Notes under the pieces: model-generated
The model's database searches: none
The model's input: only the letters and a program-made list of their open reading frames with translations
Told to the model about the DNA's origin: nothing
Translations under genes and position numbers: made by a program
From: Cymodocea nodosa
Lineage: Eukaryota > Streptophyta > Magnoliopsida > Alismatales > Cymodoceaceae
Length of the DNA stretch: 64,000 nt
NCBI GenBank assembly: GCA_036874045.1
Contig: JAZBRI010000003.1
Location: 7,452,501 to 7,516,500, forward strand
Direction: 5' to 3'
Part shown: positions 23,578 through 34,148 of the stretch, in pieces
Layout of the letters: every line of letters begins with the position of its first letter
How positions within the stretch are numbered: the first letter of the stretch is position 1

Positions 23578-25168
23578 AATGCTTAAACTCCACATAAAAA
23601 GATAAATATTATTGATGATGTTGTTCACCTCATAGATATTATATACTTATTATAAATATCTAAAGTAATATCAAAACTGCTGCTTAAGATACTATGTATT
23701 TATTGTAAAATCATAGTAGTATCTTATTGATTTTAAGTAGTTTATCAATTTTAATGGTTTTTACGATTTTAAGTGGAAGTGTAAATGAAAAACATTAAAT
23801 ACTTCTGACATTCTGAAATTTTGATTAAATGTTTTCTTTGAATCAAGGAAAATGCATATAATCATGCATAAATTTGACTTAATTGATTAAACTTGTAGAA
23901 TAAGTTATATGTAACTCATCTTAAACTGTTAATCAAAAGTATAAACTTATTGAAACTGATTCATATTCTCGGTACAATCATAGAAGTAAAAAATTGTATG
24001 AGATTTGTGTTTTATTGCATCTGTATTAATGGAATACATATATACTGTGCTTAAAATGAAAAGTACTTACAAAGTGAAAATCTTTGAAAGTTTATTGATC
24101 GGTTTGATCACGAGCCTTTTGTACTTGAGCAGATAGGTATGTAAGGATTGTTGTCCTGAAAAATGATTCTTTAAATCTGGCAACCGAAGGTCCTGATCAG
24201 ATCTGGGATTGTTGATTGAAAGCTCATTACATGGGTACATTAGAAAGCTCTTGTATGATTCAAGCTTTTCAAACTAACTTTTAAAGAAAATTATCAATAT
24301 TAACTATTTTAATAATAAAAAAAATTGTTGTTTCATTAATTACAGATATATTTGAATCACATATAGTTTCTACCAATATGACTACTAATTTATTGAATCA
24401 ACATTAGTACTTTTGAAAATGTTTATTTGAGATACATTCTTTTATTCTCCTTGAATTAATCACATTGAGTTCAAAGTTGTGTTTTGATTCATATACAATA
24501 GGAATTGATTCTGGAAATCATTTTTGATGATATCAAAATAACGGAAGTCTCTGAAAAGAAAATTTAAAAGTATAGTTATACTTAACATCTATTGTCACTA
24601 CAAGTTTATTTTGTATTTTGATTGAATATATTTGAAGTATATTTGTAGGGGGAGGATTAACAATGTCGAAAATAGATTAATATAATTTAGAATACAAATC
24701 TTAGTTAATCTGAATTAATGTACTCTTAAAATCTTGATGAAATAATTTAAAAAGACAAATAAACTATTTTAGATTCAAAGGACAAAATGTTCAAATAGTT
24801 TACAATGTTCTCAAGATAATGTTAAGTTTAGCATGTGTGTTGTTTTCAGAACGTTTCAGTTGGAAGCATCCAAAAATTGTTTTAAGTGTACTAACTAGAC
24901 GTGATGTTAGATAAGGTAACGTGTAAAACTGCCTCTAAACAGCGTTTTACTCGTTAGGTTAGTTAACTTAATGAGTTATACTTGAATATTTTGGGTACCT
25001 CGATTGAATACTCTTTATTCAATATTTATTTAATTTCTAAACCCGACTTCTCTTTACGCTGAGTTATTCGCCTAAAACCCTATTTAAACACTTATTACAC
25101 GGGCACTTTAGGTTATTTGTAAACTTTGTCAAGAAAATATTTCCCGCTTGTTGCTGTTACAACCTGTG
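23578..25168 (+). other. Noncoding module between RNase H and the accessory ORF of copia-2
   Basis: No ORF of note. About 23690-24830 is similar to 35930-37000 of element B and, inverted, to much of 1800-3500 of element A. The best-conserved stretch is 24080-24290, with ACGAGCCTTTTGTACTTGAG and AAGCTCTTGTATGATTCAAG in both. TGTAGGGGGAGGATTAAC at about 24645 resembles a polypurine tract. The last 200 bases hold ACCCTATTTAAACACTTATT (about 25077-25097), a TATA-like element some 70-90 bases before the ATG of the accessory ORF, so this may be that ORF's leader or promoter. Confidence 0.6.
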
Positions 25169-27433
25169 ATGATGGTCTCCAAGTTCTACAAAGGTCGTGG
25201 CAGAGGAAAAGGCAAAAGCAGAGGAGATGCAAAAGGAAAAGAAATAAGGAATGATGAAGTTCCACGTACTTGGTTCAAGAAAATATTTCAAGTGAAAAAA
25301 AGGTTAGCAGAAATTTATAGTGAATATTTCTTTCCTGAAGGTATACTAAATGAAGTTAGACAAGAACTCCAAAATACTAATGCTAGTATTACATACATGG
25401 GGATTCGAAGTAAATTTGATAGAGAATACAGAATGAAATGTGCTTAGATTGCATTTTTGGAACAGTATGCAAAATATTTGGAAAAAGGTGTAGGTTCATC
25501 AAATAGAACTCCTCAAACTCCTATAAACGGTATAAGACTACATGCATTTGAGGAAGAGCATGAATCAGTTATCCCTACTCCTTTATATTCAAAACAAGTA
25601 GAATCAAATATTGTTGTAGACAAAACAAAAGTTGACAGTCTTCGAAAGGCCGTTGCAATAGAAAGTGTCTTAGAAGAATTAAAGTAGAAAACTTTTTTAG
25701 AGCAATTTGAAAATAAAACAGCAATACTTGAAAAGGAGAAACAAAAATGTTATAGAAGAAGGAAAGTCAGAAAAATTATGTCTAAGGAAACAAAGTCTAT
25801 TGAAAAAGGAAAATCAGATGAAAATTTATTTCCAAAGGACAATGTATGTCTAGACATTGTACCTTATTGTGCATCTGATAAACTCATCAGTTCTGAACAC
25901 ACTGAAATTGATGAAGATAATGACACTTTATTTTCCCTTGCTAGAAAGCTTGAGAAGAAATACAAGTCAAATATGAGCTCAAGTTTTTCTATTAGTACAA
26001 GTCCTGATGATGTAGAAATTGACAAATCAGAGCATCAGGCACCTGACATTGAACAAGTTATTGCAGATATAATTGACAATGTTGAGGCAGTAACCAGTTC
26101 ACAGGTTGAATTGTTTGGAGTAGCAGATATTGAAAATGTTAAGACTCCAAAAGAGCTAAAAGTTAACCAGCCTTCTACAGAATCTATAGAAGCAAAGTCT
26201 GAGAATTCACAGCATGAATCAATGGAATTATCTATTGAACAATTACAGAAAGATACACCGGTTGCAGAATTTGTGGAAAAATTGAACTCTGAAAATTCTA
26301 TAGAGATTGAACAGATGAATGTTGAGCATATTGACAATATTCCTAACACTGTTGAAGCTGAAGAATCAATCTTACCTGAGCAGCTTTAAGATAATATTTT
26401 GGAAGAGGAACAACATGACATTCATTTTGAAGAAGAGGTTCCTGAAGATGAATTAAACTCTTAATCATGGCTTCAGGTATCACCTTCTTTGTGTACAATA
26501 TTTAAAATTTAAGGTAATGCAATTCATTTTAGATCTGAAGAAGTATTGCAGAAATACAATAATCTGATTACATGTTAGATTCTGCATGCTCGTCCAATAA
26601 AATTCAAAAATTTGATGGAAATAAGAGATCTGTTTGAGTTTCAAGGCCTCATTAAATTCTTGCTAGTAGGAACGAAATGGAAGCAATACACAGAGCTTAT
26701 TACAGCTTTTTATAGCAATCTGGTCAAGAATGGAAATTTTCTGAAAACTCAAATAAATGAATAGGAGTTTATATTGTCTCCTGAGTTAATTTTTGAAGTT
26801 TTAGTATTAAAGAATGAAGGTGTTGTTGTTACCAACAGATTTGACATAATAAGACAACTAGAATGGAACATTCAGTCTTTATCAAAAATTCCAGATGTAT
26901 ATTCTGAAATGAGATTAATGGAAAATCTAAATGCAGAGGCAAGGTTTATTGCAAATATATTGCATGCAAATTTATTTCAAAGAGTTGGACACAATTTGGA
27001 AGTCAACAGAAGCTGTTTATATGCAACTTATGGCCTGCTGAATAGAATTCAAATAAATTGGTTTGATGTTTTTATGTCTCAACTACAACATATGAGTTCA
27101 AAGTTATTTTATGGTGATGTTGTATGTAGAATCCTTGCAAGCCAATTGACTTTATCCGACTGGCCCTCTAAAACTAAAGGCATGAAAGCATTTAGTGTTA
27201 AAGATTTGCAAAAATTCCAAGCCATGCATAAACCTCAATGACAACATCAACAACAACTTGATTATACAGACCATATACAACAACAACAACAAAGTTATTC
27301 AGTTCAAGCAGAACAGCAAACCCAGCTACCTCCTAACTTAGATGTAGTGCTTAACGACATCAGAAATGATATTAGGCATCTAGGAGATAAAATATGTAAT
27401 GCTATAAGTGATATACTTAGGAGGGGTCGATAA
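25169..27433 (+). pseudogene. copia-2 accessory ORF, plant-transposon-protein type, nonsense-broken
   Basis: A single frame runs from ATG 25169 to TAA 27431-27433 (about 755 codons) without any frame change. It is interrupted by eight stops: TAG near 25445, 25685, 26576 and 26762, TAA near 26387, 26462 and 26507, and TGA at 27239. The N-terminus is basic ('YKGRGRGKGKSRGDAKGK'); the middle is acidic, Glu/Ser-rich and low-complexity. The C-terminal domain (about 26530-27240: 'IRDLFEFQGLIKFL', 'SPELIFEVLVLKNEG', 'LLNRIQINWFDVFMSQL', 'KLFYGDVV') is homologous to that of 29474-31674. It resembles the putative plant transposon protein domain (PF20167-like) from memory. A Gln-rich tail follows. The position matches the envelope-like gene of Sireviruses, but I see no clear signal peptide or membrane span. 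Function unknown. Confidence 0.65.
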
Positions 27434-27920
27434 CTGTTTTTGTTTGTTTCTGAATATAAAATGTAATGTTTGTATTACTTGTTTGATTCATTGAACAATA
27501 CATTTTTCTGTAAATGTGTTCAATTATTATTCTTGTTTACAGAAAGAGTTGTTGTAATTATATCTCTGGTATATATATATATATTCTCTGTAATTATCTT
27601 TTTGATTAATGATAAAAAGGGAGAGAAATATTATAAAAAGATGATTATAATCTTAATTGCATATATATATTATAAAAGGAGATGCTATTTAAATGGTTAT
27701 TGTAATCTGACAGATGATAATTAGAAAACTGATACTTATATAATTATTGACATATGAGAGTTTTAGTTCTGAGAGGTAAAATTTACACAAACAATAGAAA
27801 TAAGTTTAAGTAAACTTAAGTCAACAAACAAGTTTGTTGAATTAAAAGTTTAACCCAACAAAGGTGCTTTGTTGAGTTAAACATATTTCATAATTGATTT
27901 AATATGGTTTTGTCATCATC
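27434..27920 (+). other. 3' noncoding region of copia-2
   Basis: AT-rich, with short TATATATA runs near 27570 and 27660. It contains 'AACAAACAAGTTTGTTGA' and 'AAAGGTGCTTTGTTGAGTTA' (about 27820-27880), further inverted variants of the GTTGAGTTA motif. No credible gene. Confidence 0.5.
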
Positions 27921-27934
27921 AAAAAGGGGGAGAT
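27921..27934 (+). other. Polypurine tract of copia-2
   Basis: AAAAAGGGGGAGAT directly before the TG of the LTR. The preceding TTTGTCATCATC is the usual context of the Sirevirus polypurine tract, which primes plus-strand DNA synthesis. Confidence 0.85.
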
Positions 27935-28210
27935 TGTTGAGTATTTTGTTTTGATAATGTGTGCTAAATGAAAATAATCATATTTGTTCAATTACTATTG
28001 CTTGTGAAAAGAAATTAAAATCATCAATTAATACAGAAAAAGCTTACTGATATAAATACTTGTCTATATTGGATCTGAAGTTAATAACTAGTCGTTTCGT
28101 TGCATTAATTTCTCATTTAACTAAATGTTAAGTTAACATGTGTTTTTATTGAAAAGCATGATATGTTTTAAAGTTATATCTTTTGTATCATGAACAGTGC
28201 ACGTTTAGAC

Positions 28211-28726
28211 AACTCGTTAAGTTAGAGTTTTGTTTGTATAGAGGTCACATGAGAACTCGTTAAGTTAGAGGCTTAAAGGTTAAAATAGGTCACGTGATAA
28301 CTCGTTAAGTTAGTGAGTAAAAGAAGAGATGAACTCGTTAAGTTAGTGTTATACACGTGGTTAAATTATAAGTTATGAATGTTGTATTGTATCACGTGAG
28401 GTGCACATGTTTAACTCGTTAAGTTAACATAACAAAATGCGTTGAGTTGCTATATTGAACACTAAGGCAACGCGTTAGGTTAGCATTATAAACTTAAGTT
28501 GTTATTTTTGCACGTAGTAAAATTCTTATTATAAAAACATTTGTTTATTACTGAATCGGTGAGTTATCGTTTAACCTTCTGAAAGAAAGGTTAAGCTGGT
28601 TCGTTGAGTTAGCATAACACCATGGACTTAGTTCGTTAAGTTAGCTATAGTACTTGTCACGTGAAATGGCACATGAGGAACTCGTTAAGTTATATATATA
28701 TATACTTGTGTTACTCGTTTAGTTAA
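28211..28726 (+). promoter_or_regulatory. Array of G-boxes and CGTTAAGTTAG motifs in copia-2 U3
   Basis: Core motif AACTCGTTAAGTTAG starts at about 28211, 28254, 28299, 28332, 28412, 28632 and 28679; variants lie at 28440, 28469, 28600 and 28711. CACGTG occurs at 28291, 28354, 28393 and 28658, and CACATG at 28246. G-boxes bind bZIP and bHLH factors in plants. The array ends about 230 bases upstream of the TATA box, a position suited to an enhancer; regulation by stress or hormone is inference. Confidence 0.6.
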
Positions 28727-28952
28727 CATTAAAGTAATGACTTCGTATTACACTTGATGGAAAATTCTTTGGACGAGAAAGTTTATTTTGCATGAAATTT
28801 TTCAGAGATCCAGGACTAATGATTAAAGAAAATTTGAAATATAAATGTGGGTTAAAACATGTGTGTTTCGATGAAGGAAAAAGAAAAGACGTGGAGAAGT
28901 GGAAAATTGGTAGTGGTTAAACGTGAAGGATATGCATGAAATGAAGATATAA

Positions 28953-28960
28953 TATAAAAG
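28953..28960 (+). promoter_or_regulatory. TATA box of copia-2 LTR
   Basis: TATAAAAG, followed 25-35 bases later by a CA-rich stretch (CCATCCCTACACACC) that is a plausible transcript start. It fits the U3/R boundary of the LTR. Confidence 0.6.
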
Positions 28961-29473
28961 GCATAGAATTCTCGTTGATCAAACCATCCCTACACACCAA
29001 AAGAAAAATCTTTTTCAAAGATCAAAAACACCTCTTCAAGCAAAATCTCTCAAGTGGAAGAAAATTCAATGAAGCAGAAAAGGTTAAATTTATGTCGCTG
29101 AAGATTTGAAGTATCAAGTGAAAGCAAATTCGGTGAAATAGAGAAAAACAAGATATTCATCACTGAAGAATTGCTGAAGAAGAAAAAGAATAAAAAGAAA
29201 GATCTCAAACAGGGAAAAAAGTTTTAAATTCTGCAAATTAGTTTTCTCTATTTGTAGTTATGAAATTGTTTAGATGATACATGGTATCGAGTTATAATTG
29301 CATCTACAATTTCTAATGAGAATTGAATTGTACATTGTAATTGAAACCTTGAATAAAAATGATTTTATAAAAACAATGTCTCAACTTGTTTTTGAGATTT
29401 AAAGTTTCAATTTTTCAGAAAATATTAAAAATACACAACTCACCCCCCTCTTGTGTAGCCATACGATCCTACA

Positions 29474-31674
29474 ATGCTGTTGACACATCAGAATTTCTGA
29501 AGGAATCAGAGGAATGGCACACGCAACAAAAGATTCGGAATACGACAAGAGAAAAAGAGTTACAGAAGGTAGAATCTAAACTTTTCAACTTCAGAAGAGA
29601 TTTAGTAGATTTGGGTATACAAATATCTCATATAATGGAAACAAGAATAAAGGTTGCTACAGAAATTGCTGTAAGCAAGGAAAGAAAAATAAGGCCAAAC
29701 AATGAAGTTGCCCTAGAATTAATCCAACCTAAGTCTCGGCTCTAGTTCAAAAGACGAATCTGTAGACGAGCTAAATGGGCGATCTAGGAGTAAGAAATGA
29801 AAGAAAATGAAGAAGAGGCAACTGAAGAACGGGAGGAACCAACTGCTAAAAAACCTGTTCCTGAGGAACAGCAGTCAGGACCTCTAGTTCAACTAATAGA
29901 GCCATTGCCACAAGTAGCATTTGCTTGGCCAAGAACTGATGAAGAAGAGAAAGAATTTACTAGCTTGGTCAAAACAGCAAGAGACCAAGGTGATACTCAA
30001 GAAATAGCTACAGCTAAGGCACATATTTTATATGATGCCATTAAGAAAAAAAAGGTCGAAGAAAAGTTGAGGGCCTAGTACAAAATAAAAGTTGAACAAC
30101 ATCAGGCAGCAGCTAAATCAAGTGCTGCAAGAGAAGCTGAGGCTGGTCCTTCGAGACCAGTAATTATAGAGAGAATTAAATAGGAAGAACCAATACTTGT
30201 GGCTCGAAGGCCTGTAGAGCCTACTTTTGTAGATTTAATCTCAGAAAAAGAAGAGGAAGAACAAGCACAATTAATTAGAAAAAGGAAAGGAAAATAGATA
30301 GTGCCTGATTATCAAAAAGAGATTAAATCTGAGATACCAATGTCAACAGGGCCTGTGGAGCAAATTTTTATAAACCTGCTATCCGATTCTGAGGAGGAGT
30401 AGGAGCTACAGCAGTAGGAGCAAAGACAAGAAGAAAAATAGGCTGAAATTAATTTGCAGCTTGTACAAGAAGAAAGAACAGAAATTAGGGCAGAAACTGA
30501 ATTGCCCGTGACTCCATCCCAATCTGTTACAGAATCAGAAAGAACAGTGACAAAGCAGATTGGTAGTTAGGAGGAAGAAGAAAGAGCAGAAAATGAAGCT
30601 GAACAAAGCCATTTGGACAAAAATGATTTTACAGATCCCACTAAAGAGCAAGAAACTCTTCAACAATTTATGGAAAGAATTCAAGACAAAGTGGAGAGTT
30701 CTGCCGACTCACCACCACAGACAAAAGCAGAAGCAAAAATTCTAGAATCTGTAGAACATGTTCAAGTGTAGCCTATGGTAGAGGAAGATCAAGAACAAAC
30801 CCCTCTAGAACAACAAAGTCACATTCCTGACCCGACTGAAACAATAATTTTAAATGAAGTACATTTTTTGAGTCAGGAAGCTTATACTAAATACCAAGAA
30901 ATTAGGGGTTATGATATCATTTATAGTAGACTAGTAAATTGGGACGGAATGCAAGAAATCAAAGAATTATTTGAATTCCAAGGTCTACTAAATTTTATTT
31001 CTCAAGAAAGAGGACATGCAGTATATGAAAATTTAGTGTCCTACTTTTATGCAAACTTAAGAGAAAGAGAAGGAGAATTAATTTCCAACATGGAGGAAGT
31101 TGATGTACAGATAACACCAGAGCTTCTCCACAACATTTTTGGATTGAAGAATGAAGGACAGGAAATATTAGAAAGTACAACTGTCGTTGAATGGACAGAA
31201 CAGGAAATCAAGGATAGTTTGGCTATCAATCCTGGTGTGCCTCTATTAAATAGACTGAAGCATTTAAATGGTAAAGCACACATGGTAGCCAACATTTTAA
31301 TTAAGAATGTCTATCAACGACAAGGCCATGACATAGAATTAAGTCAATTTGTCAAATGGGCCACATTTGAAGTTGTAAATAGAATTCAAATAAATTGGTC
31401 TACAGTTTTTATCTCCAAGCTGAAAACTATAAAGAAGAAATTATTTTATGGAGATTTGATTCCACTACTAATGGTGGATTGTATTGATTTCACGCAATGG
31501 ACATCAAAAATGATCAGATCAAGAACCATTTCAATGAAAGAGTACATAAATTTTGTAGCTGCAGAGATAGTTGTACCTTCTAGAGGAATAATAGGAGCAG
31601 TAGAAAGAATTAATCAATTAGAACTTCAATTAGAAAAACTCCAAAAGGAAGTAGAACTTAGGAATAGAGATTAA
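29474..31674 (+). pseudogene. Accessory ORF1 of element B, plant-transposon-protein type, nonsense-broken
   Basis: One frame stays in register from the LTR edge to TAA at 31672-31674, with about ten TAG stops and one TAA, and no frame change. Most TAGs (near 30076, 30181, 30295, 30400, 30415, 30439, 30568, 30769) fall in Gln/Glu-rich text where CAG would be expected. The N-terminal part is Glu/Lys/Gln-rich and of coiled-coil type. The last 300 codons (30775-31674) are fully open and form a compact domain: 'FLSQEAYTKYQEIRGYDI', 'IKELFEFQGLLNFISQE', 'ITPELLHNIFGLKNEG', 'VVNRIQINWSTVFISKL', 'KKLFYGDLIPLL', ending in a coiled coil 'LELQLEKLQKEVELRN'. It is homologous to the copia-2 accessory ORF and resembles the PF20167-like domain. 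An ORF upstream of gag recalls ORF1 of Tat/Ogre elements. The true N-terminus is lost at the copia-2 LTR. Confidence 0.65.
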
Positions 31675-32615
31675 ATTGTATTGTTCGTCTACTTGTATAA
31701 AATTGTATGAAAATGTTTGATTGTACTGTAAATTGATTTATATTAATGAATATAATTTTTCAAATGTACTTTTCATACTTGTTTTGAATGCAAAATGAAT
31801 GGAATTTATTGAATATTATATAATTTGTGAAACTTTATGAATGAATGTTTAACAGATTTACAATTTGCTGAATGACAGGATAAATGCTTAAAAATTTCTG
31901 CATGTTGCAAGGTAAAATGTAAATTCTGCATAACATAAAATGACCTGCAAGTTAAATCTTTATATAATGTTCAAATTTAAATGAATTTTGATTAGAATGA
32001 TACATTAATGACATAGATTTAACTTTATTTAAATTAGCAGAATGAAAAAGAAAAAAAAAACATAGAGGTACTTAGGAGAGTAAACTTAGAAGTTGCTAAG
32101 TGTTAACTCAACGAAGTAAGTTCGTTGAGTTAAACTTAACTCCACGAGGTCAGTAATATAATATAAGGTCACTCCGTTGAGTTATCTGTAACTCAACGAA
32201 GTTAGTTCGTAGAGTTAGCAACAGTAACCGACTATGTTCTATTGAGTTATCTGTAACTCAACGAGGTTAGTTTGTGGATTAAGCAGAACGGTTATTCTTT
32301 TAACCATAAACAAAACTTCGTCGGTTTAGCGGTTACCAAAATTTGAAATTAATAGTAGTACACGTACCCATAAAAATAGGAACCATGATGCACGTTGCAA
32401 GACACGTTCTTGCAACTAGATTTATTTACTTTATGGATGTGCATTATATATATATAACAAAATGTTATTTACAAGTTACCAACACTTTTAAAAGAAAGGA
32501 GAATGCGTTGGATGAACTGGAAGGAGAAGCAGCTGATTCAACTTCATCTGACAACAAATATTTATTGAATGGAAAGCTTCAAACTGGTATGTAATTAATC
32601 ATCTGTTATTTATTT
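31675..32615 (+). other. Leader between ORF1 and gag of element B
   Basis: Mostly noncoding. At 32097-32335 there are four or more inverted pairs of AACTCAACGA and TCGTTGAGTT. At about 32470-32585 a short open stretch ('KRKENALDELEGEAADSTSS...') ends in CTG|GTATGTAA, a good splice donor, and may be a small upstream exon joined to gag. TA-rich sequence occurs near 32448. Confidence 0.4.
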
Positions 32616-33959
32616 ATGAGCACATGGACTCGTTCTCTAAGCACTAAACGATTAGTAAGAACACCTACCTAGGAATTTTCATCGCAGAAGAGTACTTAAA
32701 AATTTTCTGAATTGGACTTTAACGAAATTCTTTAAGGTGTAGTTAACCTTTCTTTAAATGAGAACGTAGAGATGATTGTTCTAGTAGAAAAATCATTAGG
32801 ATAAATTCTGTATCTGAAATTAGTTGATGAACCTTCATATATTTGATTGCCAAACTTTGAGGGAGATAGGTTTGAACTGAAATCTAATTATATTAGTCAA
32901 TTGCCACATTTTCATGGATTAGAAAGAGAGGATGCCTATTATTTTCTTAGAGAATTTAACGAAGTTTGTCAAAAGATGAAAATGTCAAACATGAGTATAG
33001 ATGCTATTAAACGTAGATATATCCCTTTTGCTTTAAAAGACACAGCTAAGAGATGATTATATACTCTGTCGCCTAATTCAATTTCTACATGGACTGAATT
33101 TTGCTCTGTTTTTTTGGAAAAATATTATCCAACACATCAAACGATTAAAAAGAAAAAGGAAATATTAATGTGTAGCCAAAAATAGGGTGAATCATTTTGG
33201 AAATATTTTAAAAGATTTAAAGATTTACTGACTCAATGTCCACATCATGCAATGAGTAAAACACAACTAATAGGTATAATTTATGAAGGCATAGATGTTT
33301 CAACGAAATCTTTATTAGAATCTAGTTGTCAAAATGGATTTTTAAAGTTATGTAGTGAAGAAGCATGGGCATATTTAGAAAACTTTACAAAAAGAACTAC
33401 ATAGTGGGAAAACTCGGCTAAAGCTATTGCAAATAAAAAAATATTGCCAAGGGGAATGCATGAAATAGATTCAAGTACTATGCTTGAGGTGAAATTAACT
33501 GAATTAACAAAGAAAATAGAAGAGTTATCATTAAATCAAAAGCTAGTAGAAAAGAATGCAAACATTAATGATTTAGATATTATTTATGCTAGAAGCCAAA
33601 GAGATAACTTGGGAAATTCTTATAATCCTAATTGGAGAAATCACCCGAATTTATCTTGGAGAAACAACAATTTCCAGGGAGGAGAAAATGTAAATGAGAA
33701 AAATATAAGTTATGAAGCATTACTAGAACAAGGATCTAGAATAGAGAAATTAGAAAAGATAATCCAACAATTAAACAATCGTCTAGATTTTGTATTTGGA
33801 AATGCTGCAATTCAAAATCAGAATAGAAATATACCACTTAAACAGAAGGAACCAATGGAAGTTAGACCTACTAGAGGATTGCCAATACAAGCAATACCTA
33901 ATCCTATCAATAGAACGTTTAATGAAATTGATACCTCTTCTAGGAGGGTAGCTGAATGA
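32616..33959 (+). pseudogene. Element B gag (Athila/Tat type), nonsense-broken
   Basis: From ATG 32616 to TGA 33957-33959 one frame is kept for 448 codons with internal stops but no frame change. Recognised blocks: 'LPNFEGDRFELKSNYISQLP', 'FHGLEREDAYYFLREFNEVC', 'RRYIPFALKDTAKR', 'SISTWTEFCSVFLEKYYP', 'GESFWKYFKRFKDLLTQCPH', 'LIGIIYEGIDVSTKSLLES'. These define the retrotransposon gag domain of Athila/Tat elements. Stops include TGA at 33054, where family members have Trp, and TAG at 33183 and 33402. The C-terminus has a coiled coil ('LEKIIQQLNNRLD'). I see no CCHC knuckle. The start was chosen as the first in-frame Met; the region before about 32840 has four additional stops. Confidence 0.75.
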
Positions 33960-34148
33960 AGCAGCATATCTGAAGCAACTATCTATATGTATATATATTT
34001 TTATTTATAGTTAATAGTATTGTAGAGTTAGTCCTTAACTCAACGAACTTAGTCCGTTGAGTTATACCTTAACTCCACAAGGGTGTGTAGTAGTTATGTT
34101 AATTTTTGTCTCTGCTAAATTTTTGTTTGTGTTATACAGAATCGACAA

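Larger units (their letters stand above)
18885..29473 (+). mobile_element. copia-2: Sirevirus-like Ty1/copia retrotransposon with large 3' accessory ORF
   Basis: Plus-strand order: gag (5'-truncated), protease, integrase, RT, RNase H, noncoding module, accessory ORF, polypurine tract, 3' LTR. The 5' LTR, primer site and N-terminal gag are missing at 18885. The location of the accessory ORF between RNase H and the 3' LTR is the place where Sireviruses carry their envelope-like gene. Stops and a few frame changes make it inactive. Confidence 0.85.
27935..29473 (+). repeat. 3' LTR of copia-2
   Basis: It starts TGTTGAGTATTTTGTTTTGA and ends ...CACCCCCCTCTTGTG...ATCCTACA (1539 bp). The U3 part holds about ten variants of CTCGTTAAGTTAG between 28211 and 28726. 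Four CACGTG G-boxes lie in the same interval (28291, 28354, 28393, 28658). A TATAAAAG box follows at 28953-28960. No primer binding site follows 29473, so this is a 3' LTR (or solo LTR) rather than a 5' LTR of the downstream element. Confidence 0.8.

Noticed and set aside
26035-26349. 104-codon minus-strand ORF
   Set aside because: Shadow of the Glu/Ser-rich accessory ORF on the plus strand.
29474-29500. 29474 as the start of the internal region of an element with 27935-29473 as its 5' LTR
   Set aside because: No TGGTATCAGAGC-type primer site follows the LTR end, while a good polypurine tract precedes the LTR.
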